Shown here one piece after another: positions 7,838-16,855 of a stretch of DNA of 64,000 nucleotides (its first letter is position 1; every line of letters begins with the position of its first letter). The position numbers were made by a program, and so were the translations under genes. The stretch lies in assembly GCF_030811455.1 (NCBI RefSeq), contig NZ_JAUSQU010000001.1, positions 7,750,001-7,814,000 on the forward strand, given 5' to 3'. The stretch comes from Streptosporangium lutulentum (lineage in GTDB: Bacteria > Actinomycetota > Actinomycetes > Streptosporangiales > Streptosporangiaceae). The notes below the pieces were generated by a model, which did no database searches, was not told where the DNA came from, and worked only from the letters and a program-made list of their open reading frames with translations.

Positions 7838-8791
7838 TCAGGCGCCGCGGGTGGCGGCTTGTTCCAGGAGCACCCGGCAGAGGGTGCCGAAATCCTCGCC
7901 GGCGGCTTCGACGGCCATGGGGAAAAGGGAGGTCTCGGTCATGCCGGGGGCGACGTTGACCTCAAGGAAGTGGGGCAGACCGTCCTCGTCGACGATGAGG
8001 TCGGTACGGGAGACATCGCGGAGGCCGAGGGCCGTGTGGGCGGTCACGGCCATTTCGGAACAGGCGGCGGAGACCTCGGCAGAAAGGCGGGCCGGGGCGA
8101 AGAACTCGGTGTGACCGGCGGTGTAGCGGGCCGCGTAGTCGTAGGTGCCGTCGTCGGGAACGATCTCCACGGGGGGCAGGGCCACGGGGCCCTCTCCGAG
8201 GTCGACCACGGAGACGGAGACCTCGACGCCCTTGATGCAGCGTTCGATCAACGCGGTGTCGCCGTAGGCGAAGCACCCGACCATGGCGGCCGGGAGTTCT
8301 TCGGCGACCCGGACGATCGAGGCGCCGAGGGCCGAGCCGCCGCGGGACGGTTTGACGAACAGGGGGAGGCCGAGGCGCTCCACGATGCGGGTCAGCACCG
8401 CGGAGGCGCCGAGGTCGTGGAAGGTCTCCTTGGGAAGCGTCACCGAGTCAGGCGTGCGCAGGCCGACGGAGCGGACGACGGTCTTGGCGGTGGGCTTGTC
8501 GAAGGCCACCCTGCAGGCGTCGGGGTCGGCGCCGACGTAGGGGATGGAGAGGAGTTCGAGCACCGAGCGGATGGCGCCGTCCTCGCCCGCCCCGCCGTGG
8601 AGCGTGACGAAAACCGCGTCCGGCGGATTCGCGAGCACCGAGGGAACCAGCGAGGCGTCGGTGTCACGGGTCTCCACGGAGACCCCCGCCCCCTGCAGCG
8701 CCTCGCTCACCCGGCGGCCCGAACGCAGGGAGACCTCCCGCTCGTAGGACAGTCCGCCTGCCAGGACGAGCACGTGGCCCAGATCACTCAT
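7838..8791 (-). CDS. D-alanine--D-alanine ligase family ATP-grasp enzyme
   Basis: An ATP-grasp protein of 317 residues, the size of the shorter Ddl enzymes. Visible motifs are an N-terminal GGLSYEREVSLRSGR, LHGGAGEDGAIR (about 64-75, Ddl-type HGxxGEDG), FVKPSRGGSALG (about 145-156) and the C-terminal FLEVNVAPGMTETSLFP (about 273-289, equivalent to EVNTxPGMTxxSL). It probably ligates D-alanine for peptidoglycan, but a second, main Ddl usually exists elsewhere in actinomycete genomes, so the exact substrate is uncertain. It is a single gene flanked on both sides by repeat-rich spacers. Confidence 0.85.
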   Translation of the reverse strand: MSDLGHVLVLAGGLSYEREVSLRSGRRVSEALQGAGVSVETRDTDASLVPSVLANPPDAVFVTLHGGAGEDGAIRSVLELLSIPYVGADPDACRVAFDKPTAKTVVRSVGLRTPDSVTLPKETFHDLGASAVLTRIVERLGLPLFVKPSRGGSALGASIVRVAEELPAAMVGCFAYGDTALIERCIKGVEVSVSVVDLGEGPVALPPVEIVPDDGTYDYAARYTAGHTEFFAPARLSAEVSAACSEMAVTAHTALGLRDVSRTDLIVDEDGLPHFLEVNVAPGMTETSLFPMAVEAAGEDFGTLCRVLLEQAATRGA

Positions 8792-9001
8792 CCGAAGTTT
8801 TACCTCTCGTTAAGGCCCGCTCCGAGCCTGTCCGGTCGCTCTCACCGCGTGCGGTCCGGTCTTCCTATGAGGACCGGGATCGATCACCGCACAACGGCAC
8901 AGGAAGTCACCGTACGGTACAGCGCCGCGCCGGTGTGCGCGGGCTGGGCGGCCCCGTGTCGCGTCAGGCCCTGCGCACCGGCGACTCCGTTGTGGAGCGC
9001 C

Positions 9002-9157
9002 CGTGCTTCGGGGCCAAGGCGCCCGTGTCTTGCGAGCGTTCGTGCTTCAAAGCCACGTTGCCCGTGTCTTGCGAGTGCCCGTGCTTCAGGGCCAAGGCGC
9101 CCGCGTCTTGCGAGTGCCCGTGTTTCAAAGCCACGCTGCCCGTGTCTTGCAAGTGTC
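9002..9157. repeat. Four-copy 39-bp tandem repeat
   Basis: Units start at 9002, 9041, 9080 and 9119, each beginning CGTGCTTC (or CGTGTTTC) and containing CCCGTGTCTTGCGAGTG. Copies alternate between GGGCCAAGGCG and AAGCCACGTTG in the middle, so the array may have grown as a 78-bp dimer. A fifth partial copy begins at 9158. Confidence 0.92.
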
Positions 9158-9517
9158 GGTGCTTCGGGACACCGGCGTTTCAGGGCGCCGACATCCCGAG
9201 GTGTTCGCGTTTTGAGGCTCCGGGTGTTCCAGGGCTCCCGTCCTGAGTCGCCGGCCGTTTCAAAGCTCTTGTCTCGGGGCGTGAGCCCCCAGGGCACCTG
9301 AGTCCAAAATATCCGTGTTTCGAGGTGCCCGTGTCGCGGCGCGTCAGTGTTTCGAGGTCCCTGACGTTCCCGAGTTCCCGTGCCCTGAGACGTGGGAGTC
9401 CTCGGACACCCGCGTGCCGGAAGGCGCCGCGTCACGAGTTCTGGATGCCCGCGTCGCGATGTCCACGATTCGAGACCGCCGGCGTCCGAGGGCCTCCGTG
9501 CTTTGAGGCGCGGACGT

Positions 9518-9636
9518 CCCAGCGCGATGGGCGTCTTAGCAAGGTGGGCATCCCAGAGCGATGCGTGTCCCAGAGCGATGCGTGTCCGAAAGCGATGGGT
9601 GTCCCAGAGCGATGGGCATCCCAGCACGGTGGGCGT
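9518..9636. repeat. Seven-copy 17-bp tandem repeat
   Basis: Units of the form CCCAGAGCGATGGGCAT start at 9518, 9535, 9552, 9569, 9586, 9603 and 9620; two adjacent copies are identical and the rest differ at 1-5 positions. An eighth copy is cut short at 9637. Confidence 0.92.
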
Positions 9637-9693
9637 CCCGGAGCTTGGAGTCCTTCCCGGACACCTGCGTCCCGGGACGCCCACCGAGAGGGG

Positions 9694-11019
9694 CTATGCG
9701 AGGTCGGGCCCCGGTGTGTCGACCCCGATGTGCTCGGGAGACGCGCTGGCCCCGAACGTGTCGCGCACGCGGAGCTCCTGCTCGATCACCCCGGCCAGGC
9801 GGCGAACGCCCTCGCGGATGCGTTCGGGCTCCGGGTAGCAGTAGGACAGCCGCATGTGGCGTGCGCCGCCGCCGTCGGCGAAGAAGCCCGTGCCCGGCAC
9901 GAACGCCACTCTCTCGGCGACCGCGCGAGGCAGGAGCGCCTTGGAGTCGAGGCCCTCGGGCAATGTGGCCCAAACGAAGAACCCGCCACCGGGGCGGGTC
10001 CAGGTGAAGTCGGCGGGCATGAAGGCCTCAAGCGAACTGATCATGGTGTCGCGTCGCTCGCGGTAGAGCTCCTGAAAGGACTTGATCTGCTCGCGCCAGG
10101 GCTGGGTGGCGAGATACTGCCCGACGGCGAGCTGGGTGAAGGAGGAGTGCGACAGGACCGCCGATTCCATCGCCAGCACCAGTTTGTCGCGGATGGCGTG
10201 CGGGGCGAGCGCCCAGCCGACCCGGAAGCCGGGGGCCAGGGTCTTGGAGAACGAGCCGAGATAGACGATGTCGTCGGCGTTGTCGGCGCGCAGCGCCCGC
10301 ATGGGCTCTCCGTCGAAGCCGAGCAGGCCGTACGGATTGTCCTCGACGATCAGCACGCCGGCTCGCTGGCAGATCTCCAGCACCTGCTGCCTGCGCACCG
10401 CGTTGAGCGTCACACCGGCGGGATTCTGGAAGGTGGGGATCGTGTACAGGAACTTGATCCTGTTGCCCGCCGTCTTCAACGCGTAGATGGTCTGGGCGAG
10501 CGACTCGGGGATGATCCCCTCGTTGTCCATCGCGATATGGACGACCTTGGCCTGATAGGCGGCGAAAGTGCCCAGCGCGCCCACGTAGGACGGGCCCTCG
10601 GCGAGCACGACGTCGCCGGGATCGATGAAGATGCGCGTGATCAGATCAAGGGCCTGCTGAGAGCCGACGGTCACGACGACGTCGTTGGAGTTGGCCTCGA
10701 TCCCCTCCATGCGCATGACGTCGCAGATCTGCTCGCGCAGATGCGGGTCACCCTGGCCGGAACCGTACTGGAGCGCGACCGGGCCGCGCTTCGCTATCAG
10801 GTCGGCGACGAGCTCCCCCACGACGTCGAGGGGAAGCGCAGTGACGTACGGCATGCCGCCGGCCAGCGAGACCACCTCGGGCCTCGACGCGACGGCGAAA
10901 AGTGCTCGAACCTCGGAGGCGACCATCCCGGTAGCTCGTGCCGCGTACCGATCGACGTAGGCGTCGATTCGCGATCCTTGGGCCGCGATGGTCTGACCGT
11001 GATCTGGTTCTTGGGGCAC
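9694..11019 (-). CDS. PLP-dependent aminotransferase (class I/II, 2-aminoadipate aminotransferase-like)
   Basis: A 441-residue fold-type I aminotransferase. It begins with an SRIDAYVDRYAARA segment, then FAVASRPEVVSLAGGMP, LQYGSGQGDPHLREQI, the GSQQALDLI cofactor-phosphate motif (about 118-126), PTFQNPAGVT (about 195-204), VEDNPYGLL and LGSFSKTLAPGFRVGW, where the Lys (near 255) binds PLP. The motifs match the LysN/2-aminoadipate aminotransferase group, also related to the C-terminal domain of MocR proteins, but no DNA-binding domain is present. The substrate cannot be read from sequence. The same gene, next to a GNAT and the trx genes, is found near parAB in other actinomycetes. Confidence 0.85.
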   Translation of the reverse strand: MPQEPDHGQTIAAQGSRIDAYVDRYAARATGMVASEVRALFAVASRPEVVSLAGGMPYVTALPLDVVGELVADLIAKRGPVALQYGSGQGDPHLREQICDVMRMEGIEANSNDVVVTVGSQQALDLITRIFIDPGDVVLAEGPSYVGALGTFAAYQAKVVHIAMDNEGIIPESLAQTIYALKTAGNRIKFLYTIPTFQNPAGVTLNAVRRQQVLEICQRAGVLIVEDNPYGLLGFDGEPMRALRADNADDIVYLGSFSKTLAPGFRVGWALAPHAIRDKLVLAMESAVLSHSSFTQLAVGQYLATQPWREQIKSFQELYRERRDTMISSLEAFMPADFTWTRPGGGFFVWATLPEGLDSKALLPRAVAERVAFVPGTGFFADGGGARHMRLSYCYPEPERIREGVRRLAGVIEQELRVRDTFGASASPEHIGVDTPGPDLA

Positions 11020-11222
11020 GGTCCACCTCCTAGCTCATGTGGAGCACACGGTGCTCATGCCAGAGAAACCCAGAGTATGACAGTGGCCGGAGTCGTCTGC
11101 GTGTGGGGATGGGACCCTCTGAAATCAGTACCCTCCCTGGGTTACGATGCCAGCTGGAGACGCGGTTTTCACGCGTTTTTCGCCATGGCTTGCACTCGTC
11201 TCGCCAGGATTGGGGCCAACAG

Positions 11223-11843
11223 GTGTCGCGTCGGCTGGCAAACGTCACCCTGGACAATCTCGACGACCTGCCGCGCCGCTGCCGTCGGTGCGTCTTCTGG
11301 GAGCTCGATCCCGTAGGTGCGGAGCGAGCGGTCGAGGCGGGTGATCCCGGGTTGGAGAAAGAGGCCTGGATCTCGTCGACCCTCCTGGAATGGGGAAGCT
11401 GCGGAAAGATCGTCTACGTGGACGGGGTGGCGGCCGGCTTCGTGCTCTACGCGCCGCCGCACCACGTGCCGCGTTCGGTGGCCTTCCCGACCTCGCCGGT
11501 CAGTGCCGACGCCGTGCTGCTGATGACCGCGCACATCATCCCGGAGTTCTCCGGCGGAGGTCTGGGCCGGATGCTGGTCCAGGGCGTGGCCAAGGATCTG
11601 ACCCGGCGCGGGGTGCGGGCGATCGAGGCGTTCGGCGACCTGAAATGGGAGCAGCCGGGGGCATGCCTGATGCCCGCCGACTACCTGCTCTCGGTGGGAT
11701 TCAAGACGGTTCGGCCGCATCTGCGTTTCCCCCGCCTCCGCCTTGAGCTCAAGAACGCCGTCTCCTGGCGTGAGGACGTCGAGGTGGCGCTGGAGAGGCT
11801 TCTGGGTTCCATGAGTCCCGAGAGGGCGCTGCGGCCCGTCTGA
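11223..11843 (+). CDS. GNAT family N-acetyltransferase
   Basis: A 206-residue protein starting VSRRLANVTLDNLDDLP. It has an N-terminal CRRCVFWELDP cysteine pair, then the acetyl-CoA binding core: AFPTSPVSADAVLLMTAHI and EFSGGGLGRMLVQGVAKDL, equivalent to the Q/RxxGxG/A loop, and ACLMPADYLLSVGFKTVRPH. GTG 11223 is chosen because homologues in actinomycetes begin MSRR and upstream residues look like non-coding sequence; its ribosome site is weak. It is divergent from the aminotransferase. Substrate unknown; the Cys-x2-Cys near the start is a conserved feature of this subgroup. Confidence 0.82.
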   Translation: MSRRLANVTLDNLDDLPRRCRRCVFWELDPVGAERAVEAGDPGLEKEAWISSTLLEWGSCGKIVYVDGVAAGFVLYAPPHHVPRSVAFPTSPVSADAVLLMTAHIIPEFSGGGLGRMLVQGVAKDLTRRGVRAIEAFGDLKWEQPGACLMPADYLLSVGFKTVRPHLRFPRLRLELKNAVSWREDVEVALERLLGSMSPERALRPV

Positions 11844-11917
11844 GGCCATCTGGGGCCCGCAGGAACACGCCAGAACGCATGAGGCCATCTGGGTCCGCCG
11901 GAACACACCAGAACGTG
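11841..11917. repeat. 39-bp imperfect direct repeat
   Basis: Two copies of a TGAGGCCATCTGGG...GGAACAC..CCAGAACG unit, the first starting at the TGA stop of the GNAT gene (11841) and the second at 11880. They sit just before the terminator stem. Confidence 0.75.
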
Positions 11918-11953
11918 TGAGAGCCCCCTGCCCGGTGGGCGAGGGGGCTCTCA
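11918..11953. terminator. Bidirectional hairpin between GNAT and trxA
   Basis: A perfect 12-bp stem (11918-11929 with 11942-11953) around a 12-base GC-rich loop that can itself pair (GCCC/GGGC). There is no T-run, which is common in high-GC actinobacterial terminators. It separates the convergent GNAT and trxB-trxA units. Confidence 0.7.
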
Positions 11954-12023
11954 CGAGTGGGTGTTGCCGCTCGGAAGCGGGTGATACGGCATGCGCTGTG
12001 GGATGCGACCAGCCGCAGGGGGC

Positions 12024-12347
12024 CTAGATGATGCCCTCGAGCTCGCGAAGCAGCATGGCCTTCGGCTTGGCGCCGATGATCTGCTTCACAACCTCTCCGT
12101 TCTTATAGACGTTCAGGGTCGGGATCTGGAGTACGCCGTAGGTGCCGGCGGTCGCCGGATTCTCGTCGACGTTCAGCTTGACGATGGTGAGCTTCTCGGC
12201 CTGCTCGTTCGCGATCTCCTCCAGGATCGGCGCGACCTGGCGGCACGGGCCGCACCACTCGGCCCAGAAGTCGACGATCACTGGCTTGTCGCTCTTCAGG
12301 ACGTCGACGTCGAAGCTGGCGTCGGTCACTTGCTTGATTGCGCCCAA
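12024..12347 (-). CDS. trxA: Thioredoxin
   Basis: A 107-residue thioredoxin with the active site WCGPCR at residues 31-36 and the conserved cis-proline segment [12 protein letters not shown] (about 73-84). It donates electrons to cytosolic disulfides and is reduced by TrxB, encoded 36 bases upstream on the same strand. GGGAGAAGG lies just before the ATG. In Streptomyces and mycobacteria the trxB-trxA pair near the origin is induced by disulfide stress. Confidence 0.97.
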   Translation of the reverse strand: MGAIKQVTDASFDVDVLKSDKPVIVDFWAEWCGPCRQVAPILEEIANEQAEKLTIVKLNVDENPATAGTYGVLQIPTLNVYKNGEVVKQIIGAKPKAMLLRELEGII

Positions 12348-12383
12348 GGTTCCTTCTCCCTCTATCCGGTGCTGCGGTTGGAA

Positions 12384-13316
12384 TCAGTTGTCGGCGTGGT
12401 CGGCCAGCCAGCGCTCGGAGTCGAGCGCGGCGGCGGAGCCGGTGCCCGCGGCGGTGATCGCCTGACGGTAGGTGTGGTCGACCACGTCGCCCGCGGCGAA
12501 GACACCGTCCAGGTTGGTGCGAGTGGTGGGGGAGGCGACCTCGATGTAGCCCTCGTCGTCGAGCTCGACCTGGCCCTTGACGAGCTCGGAGCGGGGGTCG
12601 TGGCCGATCGCCACGAACAGGCCGCTGGCCGCGAGCTCGCTCTCCTCGCCGGTCTTGAGGTTGCGCAGGCGCACCCCGCTGACCTTGGTGTCTCCCAGGA
12701 CGTCGACGACCTCGCTGTCCCAGGCGAAGCGGATCTTCTCGTTCGCGAACGCGCGCTCCTGCATGATCTTGCTGGCGCGCAGCTCGTCACGGCGGTGCAC
12801 GATGGTCACCGAGGAGGCGAACCGGGTGAGGAAGGTGGCCTCCTCCATGGCGGTGTCGCCGCCGCCGACGACCACGATGTCCTGGCCGCGGAAGAAGAAG
12901 CCGTCACAGGTGGCACACCAGGAGACGCCGCGGCCGGACAGACGCTTCTCGTTGGGCACGCCCAGCTCGCGGTAGCCGGAGCCCATGGCCAGGATGACGG
13001 CCTTGGCGTAGTAGGTGTCCGTGGCGGTCTTGACGACCTTGGGCGTGACGGTCAGGTCCACCTCGACCACGTCGTCGGCGACCAACTCGGCGCCGAACCG
13101 CTCGGCCTGCTTGCGCAGGCCGTCCATGAGGTCGGGGCCCATGATCCCATCGGGAAAGCCGGGGAAGTTCTCCACCTCTGTGGTGTTCATCAGCGCGCCG
13201 CCTGCGGTGACCGAACCCTCGAAGACCAGGGGCTTGAGGTCGGCGCGGGCGGAGTACACAGCCGACGTGTAGCCCGCGGGACCCGATCCGATGATGATCA
13301 CATTCCGGACGTCCAT
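12384..13316 (-). CDS. trxB: Thioredoxin reductase (NADPH)
   Basis: An FAD enzyme of 310 residues. It has the N-terminal FAD site [11 protein letters not shown] (residues 7-17), the redox pair CATC (134-137), the NADPH site [12 protein letters not shown] (about 153-164) and the C-terminal FAD motif [20 protein letters not shown] 13316 is chosen because GGGAAGGG lies about 9 bases upstream and homologues start [15 protein letters not shown]. It forms an operon with trxA and lies downstream of the anti-sigma gene for SigM, separated by a strong hairpin. Confidence 0.96.
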   Translation of the reverse strand: MDVRNVIIIGSGPAGYTSAVYSARADLKPLVFEGSVTAGGALMNTTEVENFPGFPDGIMGPDLMDGLRKQAERFGAELVADDVVEVDLTVTPKVVKTATDTYYAKAVILAMGSGYRELGVPNEKRLSGRGVSWCATCDGFFFRGQDIVVVGGGDTAMEEATFLTRFASSVTIVHRRDELRASKIMQERAFANEKIRFAWDSEVVDVLGDTKVSGVRLRNLKTGEESELAASGLFVAIGHDPRSELVKGQVELDDEGYIEVASPTTRTNLDGVFAAGDVVDHTYRQAITAAGTGSAAALDSERWLADHADN

Positions 13317-13392
13317 CACTGCTGTGCCCTTCCCTATGTCATTGCCAGTGGCGTCAACAGATCCTAGGCGCCGGTGATTCCCCGTAACGCGT

Positions 13393-13430
13393 GGAAGGCC
13401 CGGCACGGACGAATCCGTGCCGGGCCTTCC
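13393..13430. terminator. Strong hairpin between the anti-sigma gene and trxB
   Basis: A perfect 17-bp stem (13393-13409 with 13414-13430) with a 4-base loop CGAA and no T-run. It lies 43 bases past the anti-sigma stop on the minus strand and 77 bases before the trxB start, and probably ends the sigM transcript. Confidence 0.75.
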
Positions 13431-13473
13431 CGAGATCGAAGGAGGTCTTTCCCGGCGGGTTACCCGAAGCGGG

Positions 13474-14376
13474 TCACTTCCAGTGTGCGAGAGCGGTCTC
13501 GCGCACGGTCTCGCATTCCGGACCCACGACGTGTACGTCCACCGTGTTCTTGGCCCTGTCACGCCAGAAGACCAGGATGTTCGCCTCTTGCCCGTTGTAG
13601 AAGCCCTGGTCCACGGCGAAGGGCGACGTGCCGACCTTCTTCGAGACCGCCTTCACACACTGGGCGAGCTTGGAGTCCTCGGACAGGCCGGCCTGGATCA
13701 GCACCGGCCCGATGTATTCCATCAGCGGACCCTTGAGCTCGGCGTCGGTGTAGTTCCAGTTGCTGTCCGACAGCGTGTACTGCAGGTTGTCGACCGGCAG
13801 AGACTGAGCGATCGCCGGAGTGTCGTCCGTGCCGGTCGCGGAGAGCATGCTGGTCGTCACCACGGCCGCGCCGATCACCGCGGCCGCGACACCCGCCGCC
13901 GCGGCGGGCATCGCCCACCTGCGCCGCCGTGTGGCCTTGCGCCGCCTGGCCGGAACGATGGTGCCGTCGTCGCCGACGACTCCCAGCCGTACGGCCGGCT
14001 CCGGCGTCTTCTCCCACTCGGGTTCGGGAGAGGGCGTCGTCTCCCACGCCGGCTGAGGGACAGAGGTCGTCTCCCAGGGCGCGTCACGCATTATGTCGTC
14101 CCAGGCCGGTGCTTCCACCAGGCCTATTCCACCTCCACGCATGCTGTCGGCCTCGGCGGCCAGCGCGCGATCGATCCTGAGCGCGACTCCCATGGGCATC
14201 GCCGGTGTGGGCGTCGCCGCGAGCACCTCACGGACTGCTGCGAGGTCGGCAAGGCTTTCACCACAGGGATCGCAGATCGCGAGATGCTCGCGTACCTGCA
14301 AGGCCGTGGCGGCGTCAAGGAGACCCTCGGCCAGTTCGGCCAGGACCTCCAGGTCATAGTGCGAATCACACGTCAC
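13474..14376 (-). CDS. SigM anti-sigma factor (zinc-finger, single membrane helix)
   Basis: A 300-residue protein with an N-terminal zinc-associated anti-sigma domain: HLAICDPC (about residues 31-38) gives the H-x3-C-x2-C pattern. An acidic and Pro-rich linker has WETTP-like repeats (about 90-130), then a basic patch [10 protein letters not shown], one membrane helix (about 155-178) and an extracytoplasmic domain of about 120 residues. It should hold SigM inactive at the membrane until released. The start overlaps the end of sigM by 11 bases, so the pair is translationally linked. Corresponds in position to the mycobacterial anti-SigM gene. Confidence 0.88.
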   Translation of the reverse strand: MTCDSHYDLEVLAELAEGLLDAATALQVREHLAICDPCGESLADLAAVREVLAATPTPAMPMGVALRIDRALAAEADSMRGGGIGLVEAPAWDDIMRDAPWETTSVPQPAWETTPSPEPEWEKTPEPAVRLGVVGDDGTIVPARRRKATRRRRWAMPAAAAGVAAAVIGAAVVTTSMLSATGTDDTPAIAQSLPVDNLQYTLSDSNWNYTDAELKGPLMEYIGPVLIQAGLSEDSKLAQCVKAVSKKVGTSPFAVDQGFYNGQEANILVFWRDRAKNTVDVHVVGPECETVRETALAHWK

Positions 14377-15013
14377 GAAGTTCTGCTCCCTTCGCGGATG
14401 AGACGCGAGACAGATCGGAACGGTTCCGTAGATGCGAAAGAATTGGGGCGAGTTTCGCGCGTCCGCGCGCGCATCGGCTCTTCACCGTGCCGCTCGGCAC
14501 CTCCAGGACCTGGGCCGCGTCGTCCACGGAGTAGCCCATCATGTCCACGAGCACCAGTGCGGCCCGCTGGTCCGACGGCAGCAGCTTCAGAGCAGCCGAG
14601 ACCTCCATGGAGACCTCGCGCTCGGCCGTCTGGTCGAGCACCGGGGCGTCGCGTTCCGCGGCCTCCACGAGCTCGTCGTCGGCGACCGGGCGTACTGATT
14701 TCCTGCGCATGCGGTCGAGGCAGGCGTTCACCACGATGCGGTGCAGCCACGTGGTGACGGCCGCCTCGCCGCGAAAGCTCCCGGCCTTGCGATAGGCCGA
14801 GACGAAGGCGTCCTGCACGGCGTCGGCCGCCTCGTCGGGATCGCCCAGCGTGCGCAGGGCGACCGCCCACATGCGATCTCTATGTCGCTTGACTATTTCA
14901 CTGAAGGCGTGCGGATCCCCGGCGATGTGCCGGGTCAGCAGATCGGCGTCGGACACGAGGGCCCGCGCTGCCTGCTGTTCCGCCGCCGGCGGGATCTCGG
15001 GTGGGGAATTCAC
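14366..15013 (-). CDS. sigM: ECF RNA polymerase sigma factor SigM
   Basis: A 215-residue ECF sigma. Region 2 spans DLLTRHIAGDPHAFSEIVKRH to DAVQDAFVSAYRKAGSFRG and TTWLHRIVVNACLDRMRR (about residues 20-105). Region 4 contains LPSDQRAALVLVDMMGYSVDDAAQVL and PSGTVKSRCARGRAKL (about 140-195). The context (MurJ, pseudokinase, SigM, anti-sigma, TrxB, TrxA) matches the mycobacterial and Streptomyces sigM locus. GTG 15013 has AGGA at a fair distance; an upstream in-frame GTG at 15052 has no ribosome site. Target genes cannot be judged from this window. Confidence 0.92.
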   Translation of the reverse strand: MNSPPEIPPAAEQQAARALVSDADLLTRHIAGDPHAFSEIVKRHRDRMWAVALRTLGDPDEAADAVQDAFVSAYRKAGSFRGEAAVTTWLHRIVVNACLDRMRRKSVRPVADDELVEAAERDAPVLDQTAEREVSMEVSAALKLLPSDQRAALVLVDMMGYSVDDAAQVLEVPSGTVKSRCARGRAKLAPILSHLRNRSDLSRVSSAKGAELRDV

Positions 15014-15127
15014 AAGAAGAGTCCTGCTATACCAGTCCGGGGAGAACACCACTACGTGATAGATGGTGCCATGAAATCTTCAACGATCCGCAAAAAGCCG
15101 GGTAAAACAGATCAATTCGCACTGGTT

Positions 15128-16660
15128 TCACTTGCTTGCGAGGATCTTCACATCGAGCACCGAACCACGGAACCCCTGCTCGAAGGGGGGCAACTTGGTG
15201 AACCAGATCAGGACGTAGCGGCTCTTCTGCCCGGTCTCGAAGGTGAACTCCTTCGTGCCCACGGCGTCGGTGGGTTTTCCGGTCACGGCCAGCTTGTTGA
15301 GGTCTTTCGTGTCGCCCAGCCTGAGCTCCGCGGTGCCACCGGGGGTGTCACCGAACTCGATCGAGACCTGCCTGATCGGGATGGACTCGCCCATGTCCAT
15401 CAGGAGACCGGCGCCGTCCTTCAACCCGCCGAAGTCGGGGGTGTTGTTGTACGTCTCGGTATGCCAGTCGGTGGAACTCTTGCCGTCGATCGCGTTCTGG
15501 ACGTGCCCGTCGCCCTCCGGGCCGTCGCCCAGCGGGTCGAAGCCGGAGACCGACTTGGGCTTCACCTCGCGGGTTCCGGTGGCCACGGTGGGAGCGGTGG
15601 GGGTGGCGGAAGCGGTGGTCTCGCCGGCGGACGAGCCCCCGGCGTTGCCGAAGCTGCGTCCGAGCGTCCAGGCGCCCAGGCCGACGGCCGCCATCGCCAG
15701 CAGCACGACCACGGTCATGGCGATCTTGTTGAGCGTCCCGCCGCCCGCCGGGCGCTGCTGGTGCTGATGCTGGTGCTGCGTGGGGGAGGACATGCCGGTG
15801 CGCGAGGGCGCCGCGGTGTCCAGACCCTCGGAGCGTGAGGCCGCAACGGGGAGCGGCGTCATCGGCATCGGCGTCGGCATGGGCAGGGGTGCGGGGCGGG
15901 ACACCGAGGCCAGGGCCTCGGCGAGCTCGGCGGGTGTCGTCAGCGGGTCGAGCCCCCGCTTGCTCTCCGGCAGCACCGCCCTGCAGACGATGGCGTCGAG
16001 GTAGCCGGGAACGCCCGCGGTGACCTGGCGCGGCGTGCAGAAGTGCCCGTCGTCCATGGGAGCGACGGGAAGCCCGCCGCCCTCCCGCTCGTCGCCCGGC
16101 CAGTGGCCGGTCAGCCCGGCGTACAGCAGGCGGCCGAGCCCTTCGGCGTCGGCGCGAGCCGGGTCGTCGCTCGTCACGTCGGACAGGACGGCGTCGATTC
16201 CCAGGCCGAGCAGCTTGACCGTGCCGCCCGCCGTCCACACCAGGTGCTCGGGGGTCAGGCAGAGGTGGGCGAGGTTCGCCTCGTGGGCGTGCGCCATCGC
16301 CTCGGCGGCCTCGGCGACCAGGGAGGCCGCCCGCTCGGGGTCGAGCGGGCCGCCCGCGATCATGTCGCTGAAGGTCTCACCGCTCACCCACTCGCTGACG
16401 ACGTAGGAGTGACCGTCGTCCTCGGTGGCGTCGAAGACCTGGGTCAGCCGGGGGTCGGTCAGCCGGCTGGCCACACGCGCGGCCGTGACCACCTCGTTCA
16501 GGCGGGGGAAGTCGGGGTCGAAGGTGTGGACGGCGACGGGCCGGGCGAGCACCTCGTCGATGGCCTTCCACAGCGTGGCTCCGCCCGACTCGTGGACGCG
16601 GTCTTCCAGCCGGAATCGCTCAGCCAGTTTCGTGCCGGGCTCGACGGCGGAGGGACTCAT
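15128..16660 (-). CDS. Membrane pseudokinase with C-terminal extracytoplasmic discoidin-like domain
   Basis: A 510-residue protein. Residues about 12-265 form a Ser/Thr kinase-like domain, but the key residues are missing: the VAIK lysine position reads PVAVHTF, the HRD loop reads HLCLTPEH and the DFG position reads LGLGID. A Pro/Met/Gln-rich linker follows (MPTPMPMTP, QHQHQHQQ), then a membrane helix (about 312-332) and a C-terminal domain of about 140 residues with a galactose-binding/F5-8-type look (STDWHTETYNN, ...SRYVLIWFT). In mycobacteria this pseudokinase is fused to MurJ and recruits an FHA protein after phosphorylation. Here it is a separate gene 195 bases downstream of murJ. The function in lipid II flipping control is inference from that. 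Confidence 0.85.
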   Translation of the reverse strand: MSPSAVEPGTKLAERFRLEDRVHESGGATLWKAIDEVLARPVAVHTFDPDFPRLNEVVTAARVASRLTDPRLTQVFDATEDDGHSYVVSEWVSGETFSDMIAGGPLDPERAASLVAEAAEAMAHAHEANLAHLCLTPEHLVWTAGGTVKLLGLGIDAVLSDVTSDDPARADAEGLGRLLYAGLTGHWPGDEREGGGLPVAPMDDGHFCTPRQVTAGVPGYLDAIVCRAVLPESKRGLDPLTTPAELAEALASVSRPAPLPMPTPMPMTPLPVAASRSEGLDTAAPSRTGMSSPTQHQHQHQQRPAGGGTLNKIAMTVVVLLAMAAVGLGAWTLGRSFGNAGGSSAGETTASATPTAPTVATGTREVKPKSVSGFDPLGDGPEGDGHVQNAIDGKSSTDWHTETYNNTPDFGGLKDGAGLLMDMGESIPIRQVSIEFGDTPGGTAELRLGDTKDLNKLAVTGKPTDAVGTKEFTFETGQKSRYVLIWFTKLPPFEQGFRGSVLDVKILASK

Positions 16661-16855
16661 GAACGCTCCGCAACTGAGAACACGACAGCACCACGCCAGG
16701 TCGGCAAATTAGGACACATCGCATGATGCCGGGTGGATCCGCCCACGCCCTCCTGCTTCCATTAGCCGCATGTCACCACACGCGTCGCACCATGGTAGTC
16801 CCGCACCGGTTCCGCCCGTGTTCGCCTTGTCAGACGCTTGGGACAAGCCTTGGGG

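Larger units (their letters stand above)
8792..9693. other. Gene-free spacer filled with tandem repeats
   Basis: About 900 bases between the Ddl and aminotransferase genes. It holds a 39-bp tandem repeat (9002-9157), degenerate CCGTGTTTCGAGG-like repeats (about 9180-9500), and a 17-bp tandem repeat (9518-9636). Long open frames here encode repetitive Arg/Ala-rich peptides and are by-products of the repeats. Confidence 0.6.

Noticed and set aside
8884-9684. Minus-strand repetitive protein with 13-residue repeats
   Set aside because: The periodicity comes from the 39-bp DNA repeat; the frame has no ribosome site and the rest is low-complexity.
9325-11316. Very long plus-strand frame of over 600 codons
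   Set aside because: It is antisense to a clear aminotransferase and extends into repeats; its composition is Arg/Gly/Asp-rich with no motif, typical of a shadow frame in high-GC DNA.
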